Source of the DNA: Rutpela maculata
Taxonomy: Eukaryota; Arthropoda; Insecta; Coleoptera; Cerambycidae
Assembly: GCA_936432065.2 (NCBI GenBank)
Contig: OW386293.2
Span: forward strand, 110,058,427 to 110,122,426
Direction: 5' to 3'
DNA length: 64,000 bases
A program made the position numbers and the translations under genes. The notes beneath the pieces are model-generated. The model was not told the origin of the DNA and did not search any database. It worked only from the letters and a program-made list of their open reading frames with translations. Numbering within the stretch: position 1 is the first letter of the stretch; each line of letters starts with the position of its first letter. This document shows positions 58,906 through 64,000 of this stretch, piece by piece.

Positions 58906-60950
58906 GATTAAAAAACAGTGAATAGAAGAAATAATTTAAAAAGTAATAATATTTGAGATGCGTACTCTAGATAGGATTAGAAATAGATACCCGGAAAGCC
59001 CCCCCCCCTCCATTTAGGGGTACCGGGGGACTTAACGGGGACTTAAAACTGGTTTTTCACTTTTATCTTATAGACCGTTCATCGGAAAAGAAAAAGCATA
59101 GGAACTAAAAAAATTTGTCGGTAAATTCTGCATAAAAAATGTTCTGTTAACCTTGTAGCTTATCCTCACCTATTTCGTACAAACAGCGTTCGAATAGAGT
59201 GCACAGGTAAAAATCAATCCTATTCGAAGTTTCACAGCGAATATTTTATCTCTGTATGATATTTTCAATAAATAATAATAAAAAAAAATATTCCCGAGCA
59301 TTTTTCTCGTTAAAGTAACCCGTTTTATCAGTTTCCATTAACTCTTTTTTAGCATTAATTCCGGAAACATTTGTATTGTTAAAAAATAACACTCTTCACG
59401 GATTCCAGTCTCCTTCCATATTGTTGGATTTTTATATTTTACTTCTTAACGTACTTCCATTTGTCCAACATCTTATAACATATATAGTGCAAGGTACCAT
59501 GGAAAACCTTTGTCCACTATTTCCATACTATAACATTTTAGATAAATATTTTTTATTTTATCATTGATTTTTTTTCGATATTTCGGAACATCGAATTTAC
59601 TAAAATCTAAATATCTATCTATCTCTAAATGTAACATATTCTAAGACAGGAACTTTACACAAAGAACTCCAAACCAAGAACTCTAAACCTTAATAGTTCT
59701 TGCCTTAGGAACTTAACAGTTCTTGTCTTAATTTATAATAGGTTTAAAGTTCTTGGTGTAATGCCCTTGCCTTAGGTTATGTTAGTTTTAAAGTTCTTGG
59801 TTTAAGTTTTTAATTTATTTGTTTTGGATTTTTGGGCATTTTTTAGGTGTTTTTTGAGGTTATGTCAAAATTCCTAACTGATCGGCTAATTCTGACACCA
59901 TATTCAATTTCAGCGCCCCAAATTACGTAAAGATATACTGATCAGTTAAGATTTTTATTTACTTGTTTGGGATTTTTCGGTCATTTTTGAGATTAGGAGA
60001 AATTCAAGAGCCAGTCGGGCAAAACGTACATCGGATTCGTGTTCAACGGGTCAAAATGCATGGGAATACATAGACTTAGAAGGTCTGCCTTCTCACACTC
60101 GACTTTTTTTGTGTGCCGGTGTAATTTTAAGCAAAAACTTTAAAAAATTTAACCGGAAGGGTTACAAAAATATTTAATTTTTTAAAACTTTTTCTTAAAA
60201 TAATATTCATTAAAAATTCTCGTTTTTACTTTTCCGAAAATATTGGAGTCACAATTTTGAAAAAATAACTAAACTGTCAGGCACAACGAGATAATTTACG
60301 GAAAATGGCTACTATTAATATTTAAATTATTAATGAAAATTCGTATATTCCATATAAAGATTCAAAAATAGGCAGGGCGGTTGGTAAAGTATACATTTTT
60401 GATTTATAATTTTGACGAATGGAGTACCTTCATGCTTGACTTTTTTCAGGATCCTGTACACAAAAATCAACTCAAAAATTGAAATTTAAAAATAGAATTG
60501 AAAATGAAAAAAGTCTTGAAAATGAAATCTGAATTATAGTTTTCAAGACAGTTTACTTTTTAATTATTACTATGCATACTCACCTACAACTTAGGTTTTT
60601 GAGTAATGTATAACGAACTTGAGTATATTCATTGCCGATGAATTTATATAGAAAATATTTGATAACTGAGGTTTCTTTGCATTTTGTAGTATATGGCGGA
60701 TAGACCAATACATATCGGACAGGTCTATATTTTTTAATAATTTTATTTCAAATAAGTCAGTATTTTTAAAATATGTATAAAAGATATATTAAACAGATAA
60801 GTTGAAAATCTGTGAAAGCGCGTCAAAAAGTGTATATAAATTTTGACGCACAAGGAATTTTTGGGCGCAAATATTTGTTTCGTAATCAGGAGGACATAAT
60901 ACATAAGAATCAACAATAACATTTCAGGTGGAATGTTGTCGCCAAAAAAA
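58906..60950. other. Intergenic, no gene recognised
   Basis: Contains a C/G-run hairpin near 58990-59040, TTCGAATAG/CTATTCGAA (59189/59219), and mirrored AACCAAGAACT/AGTTCTTGGTT elements in 59660-59800. No gene. Confidence 0.4.
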
Positions 60951-60952
60951 AA

Positions 60953-61270
60953 TAAATGATTTAATTATTTTCAATTTTTTTTTGCCTTAAAATGCCAGGA
61001 ATCCTATCATGTAATTCAATACTTCGTCAGTACTAGCTAGAATAGTAGTTGTTTTGATTGGTTCTCCAATAATGAGTGTTTTAAAGTGTTTCGCTAAGTA
61101 GTATATTAGCATGTCTAGATTACGGTATCGATATACAGAAAGTAGATAATTTCGTATTAAATAAAAAAGTGTGAATGACTGAATTTAAATAAATGATTTA
61201 AGTATTTTCAATATATTTGTTTGCTTTAAAATGCTAAGAATCCTATCATGTAATTCAATACTTCGTCAGT
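60953..61270. repeat. Direct repeat pair of about 80 bp, 238 bp apart
   Basis: 60953-61031 and 61191-61270 share AAATGATTTAA, TATTTTCAAT, TTAAAATGC and GAATCCTATCATGTAATTCA, ending CTTCGTCAGT. A copy of the AGATAATTTCGTATTAAATA repeat lies between them at 61139. Confidence 0.85.
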
Positions 61271-62990
61271 TTGTTGGGTATTTTGCCACTGTAAAAATAT
61301 TTAAAAATTTTTATGAAATAAACCTCTGCGCCAAAAGGATCAGACAGAGGCTGGTTTTTATACTTCTATTACAAAATGTCTCACACCTAAAAATATATAA
61401 ACTGAAACAAAATTGTTAAATGATAAATTGAAAAATTAAAACGAAGGCAGTTGACGTTTCGGAAAATAGTTCTTTTCCGTTATCAAAACTTTCACTTTTG
61501 AGAATGTCTGGTTTGACAATACTACTCGTAAAAAAAATGAAAAATTGCAATTTTTACCAACTTCGAAATTCCAAATCAAATCGTGACCTCGAAAATATGT
61601 TTTGTGAGGTACTTACATATTATATAGATACATAAGGATCAACTGTCTGTTTTTGGGTCTTCGCTCTTATACTATTAGAGGCTTTCGTTACATGATGTAG
61701 TTTGAGAAACACTTTAAGATAAAGAAAAAATTCAAAGCAGAACCCATATGTAAAAAGTAGAGTCATTTTGGCATGACTCTAACTTTGAACCGCAAGATCT
61801 CAGGTTGTCAAAGTTCAGCTGACACTTTTTTTTTTTCGTTATGAAACAGAGAAAGAAAAATCACTGTACACTTTTTGTATTGCATTATTTTCGAGTTACA
61901 GCACAAAAGTGAAGAATATTATCTGGTTTACCATTTACAATTGTTTTCCACCTTGAACTGCTTCTTGCAAATCTAACATGAAAATGTGGAGAAAGTACCA
62001 AACAACCTTAATCCTTCCATGACTGACCCAAAGTCATTCTAGTTTTAACATACCAAAGTGACTAAGTGATAAAGTCAAAGACATAATATAACAAACTTAT
62101 CTGAAAGCCTATCAAGTTTTTATAAAGAGCTCCATGTTTGTTTCTGCTTTACGGTAGCCAAATATTACCATAACATTTGAAAAAAAGCGACTCGACTTAG
62201 CATTCCTTATCTCGAGCTAAATAAGTCATTACAAAAGCGGCCCAAATCAAATCAAGTCAATCAAAATTTCCGAGCGACAAGTTTATCCCGAGATATGCTA
62301 ATAATGTCTCGCCTACTCCATAAACAAATAAGGAGAAGTGAAGAGAGCCCGTAGTCACTGAAACTAAAGGAACGAACGCGGACGGTGTAAATTGTTGAAT
62401 GTCTAAGAGTGGACATTATTTATGCGTGCTTGTAGCTCTAGCAGTCCACATAGCCAGTGAAGCACGACATACTTGATGCTGTTAAACACTATATTTATAT
62501 ATTATTTAGTGATGATAAATAACTAACTATCTGTGGCACATATTTACTTGGAGCATATGCTGTTATGACATTTCATGTACCCTTCAGTTAAATCTGCATA
62601 ACGTTTTATTAGATATTTATAATCATTACGAATTAGCGACAATTTAAAACGCAAGAACAGTCTTTGAAATATATCGTACCTAGTACAATAGGAAAACTAC
62701 AGGGCTATGAGATAAACATGATTTAGAAGGAAATAATATAATATTGGCAAACAAAATTACTAAAGAAAAATATATCAATTATGAAGACAAAATTAACAAA
62801 GAACAAATGTAAAATATATAAATGGGCACATAATCGTTCAGTTTCACAGGCAGATTTTAATAACATAAAAAAAGGCAAAATACAAAACAATTATCTTATA
62901 ACAATAATAGTAGAACCGCATAGAGCCACAAATTGGGGTTCGTGGAAAATTAATAAATTAAAATATGACACTAATTTTATATGCCTCTAA
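61271..62990. other. Intergenic, no gene recognised
   Basis: GTTGACGTTTCGGAAA at 61450 resembles the Penelope-associated motif at 15818 and 57058. No gene recognised. Confidence 0.4.
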
Positions 62991-63070
62991 AGCAGAGCTG
63001 GGTGAGCACTGCTAAAAAGTGCTTTAAATTCAGGAGCACTAAGCACTAAGCACTTTTTAAAAATTTAAAT
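62991..63070. mobile_element. Possible hAT terminus
   Basis: CAGAGCTGGGTGAGCACTGC is followed by repeated AGTGCTTTAA/AGCACTAAGCACTT motifs, typical of a hAT end with subterminal repeats. The opposite end was not found and may lie outside the window. Confidence 0.4.
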
Positions 63071-63164
63071 AATGGAGTATCTACTGGTTGAGAATTTTAT
63101 TGAATTTATGTGTTATTTATAAAAAAAAAGGTCAACAAAAACAACCTAGAAAGAAATTCAGAGT

Positions 63165-63487
63165 TTCTTGAGAGGAAATATGTTACAGGAAAAAGTTGTT
63201 ACTAATGCTAATGAAATTTCAGGTATGAAATTTGAACGTCATATCTCAAAGTTGATATTTTTGCCAAATATTATGATTAAAATAATTAAATTGAACCAAA
63301 GTGTATAATATAACAAAACACCAATAGAAATATATATTTTTTTATTTTTCATTTTTTTAATTCATTTTTTTAAATTATTTTAAAATTTTGGCAAAAAAAC
63401 AACTTTGAGATACGACGTTCAAATTTCATATTTGACCAGTTGTTGACATTAGAAATAACTTTTTCCTATAACATTCTCCTCTCAAAA
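63165..63487. repeat. Palindrome, arms about 110 bp
   Basis: GAGAGGAAATATGTTACAGG, GAAAAAGTTGTTACTAATG, ATGAAATTTGAACGTC and ATCTCAAAGTT are mirrored by the right arm (63380-63487). A T/A-rich loop of about 100 bp separates the arms. Confidence 0.85.
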
Positions 63488-64000
63488 TATAGTCCAGTCA
63501 ATGAAAGAGTTGTAGAGAACATTTTGGAGGGGAGAATTTTTCTTTTCAGGAATGTGTTGGGGGTAGTCGGGAGGTAAACATACTAAAAGTCCCCGCCCCT
63601 AGCCCCGCCGCTTCAGGGGGAGAGGTGGGTGGAAAGGTTCCTTTTTTCGATTTTTCACTTATAACTCGGAAACGATGCGTCGTACGAAAAAAGGTAATCT
63701 ATGCAAAATTAAACGTAATTAAATTTCCCACAAGAATGTTTATATTCATTTTCTTCCTATGTCTTATAGTTTACGAGATATTCTAAAGCGAAATCGATAA
63801 TTAATTAAAAAAAATCAATTGTGTACCTTGAATATTTCTATCAAAGCGGTTTACCGTGGTATGCTAATAAATCACAGTCACAAAACAGTTTTTATTTTAC
63901 AACACTGGGCGTATTTACTAACGTAATATTTTGTCGAAATCTAGACATTTCCTTAAATATACAGTGTGACTCACTTAAAATGAAGATACCCTTATAACTT
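63488..64000. other. Intergenic, no gene recognised
   Basis: Contains G/C runs at 63590-63630 followed by TTTTTCACTTATAACTCGG. A similar arrangement of G/C run and TTTTTCACTTTTATCTTA lies at 58995-59070. Near the end, TACAGTGTGACTCAC (63960) resembles the CAGGGTG-type ends. Confidence 0.4.

Overview
This is an AT-rich, intron-bearing eukaryotic window. Its one recognisable host gene is an insect-type Egr/stripe transcription factor. The transposon load (hAT, MULE, Tc1/mariner, piggyBac, LINE, Penelope, copia, tRNA- and 5S-derived SINEs) also fits an arthropod. I favour an insect, possibly a beetle, but the order is inference and no species is assigned.

Layout. About 1-3120 is upstream or intronic sequence of the Egr gene. 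It includes an eight-unit decaying tandem array (770-2295) whose period shortens along its length. Two plus-strand coding exons follow, at 3121-4298 and 6137-6349. The first carries a long Ser/Gln/Pro-rich region and almost all of three C2H2 zinc fingers of the EGR type. The second supplies the last zinc-binding histidine of finger 3 and a His/Ser/Thr-rich tail ending in a stop. A probable 3' UTR runs to a poly(A) signal near 7225. The 5' exons and promoter are outside the window or not recognisable.

From about 7.3 kb to 64 kb I see no convincing host gene. The stretch is a mosaic of transposable elements of different ages, often nested. Boundaries read directly from target-site duplications (TSDs) and terminal inverted repeats (TIRs) include: a hAT element at 17264-18395 (8-bp TSD) carrying a LINE fragment; a MULE with FLYWCH finger and transposase at 22400-24348, split by a 248-bp hAT MITE (23815-24062, 8-bp TSD); a hAT element at 25763-26710 (8-bp TSD); a piggyBac-type MITE at 42654-43053 (TTAA); and a decayed Tc1 element (45275-47655) containing a hAT MITE (45858-46267), a hAT element (46691-47513) and a LINE tail. 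Further remnants are LINE reverse transcriptase and RNase H pieces, a Ty1/copia reverse transcriptase (53575-54240), a Penelope-like element with RT and GIY-YIG domains (57000-58900), Tc1/IS630-type transposase C-termini, a 5S rRNA-derived SINE (29042-29262) and tRNA-derived SINEs.

A second theme is the number of long palindromes in which the arms make up most of the element: 7711-8648, 12618-13375, 13647-14034, 14416-14731, 27860-28130, 30212-30409, 31789-31888, 40819-41346 and 63165-63487. These could fold into long hairpins if transcribed. They look like independent foldback/MITE families rather than one element. No operons, CRISPR arrays or bacterial features are present, and no clearly novel protein-coding system was found.
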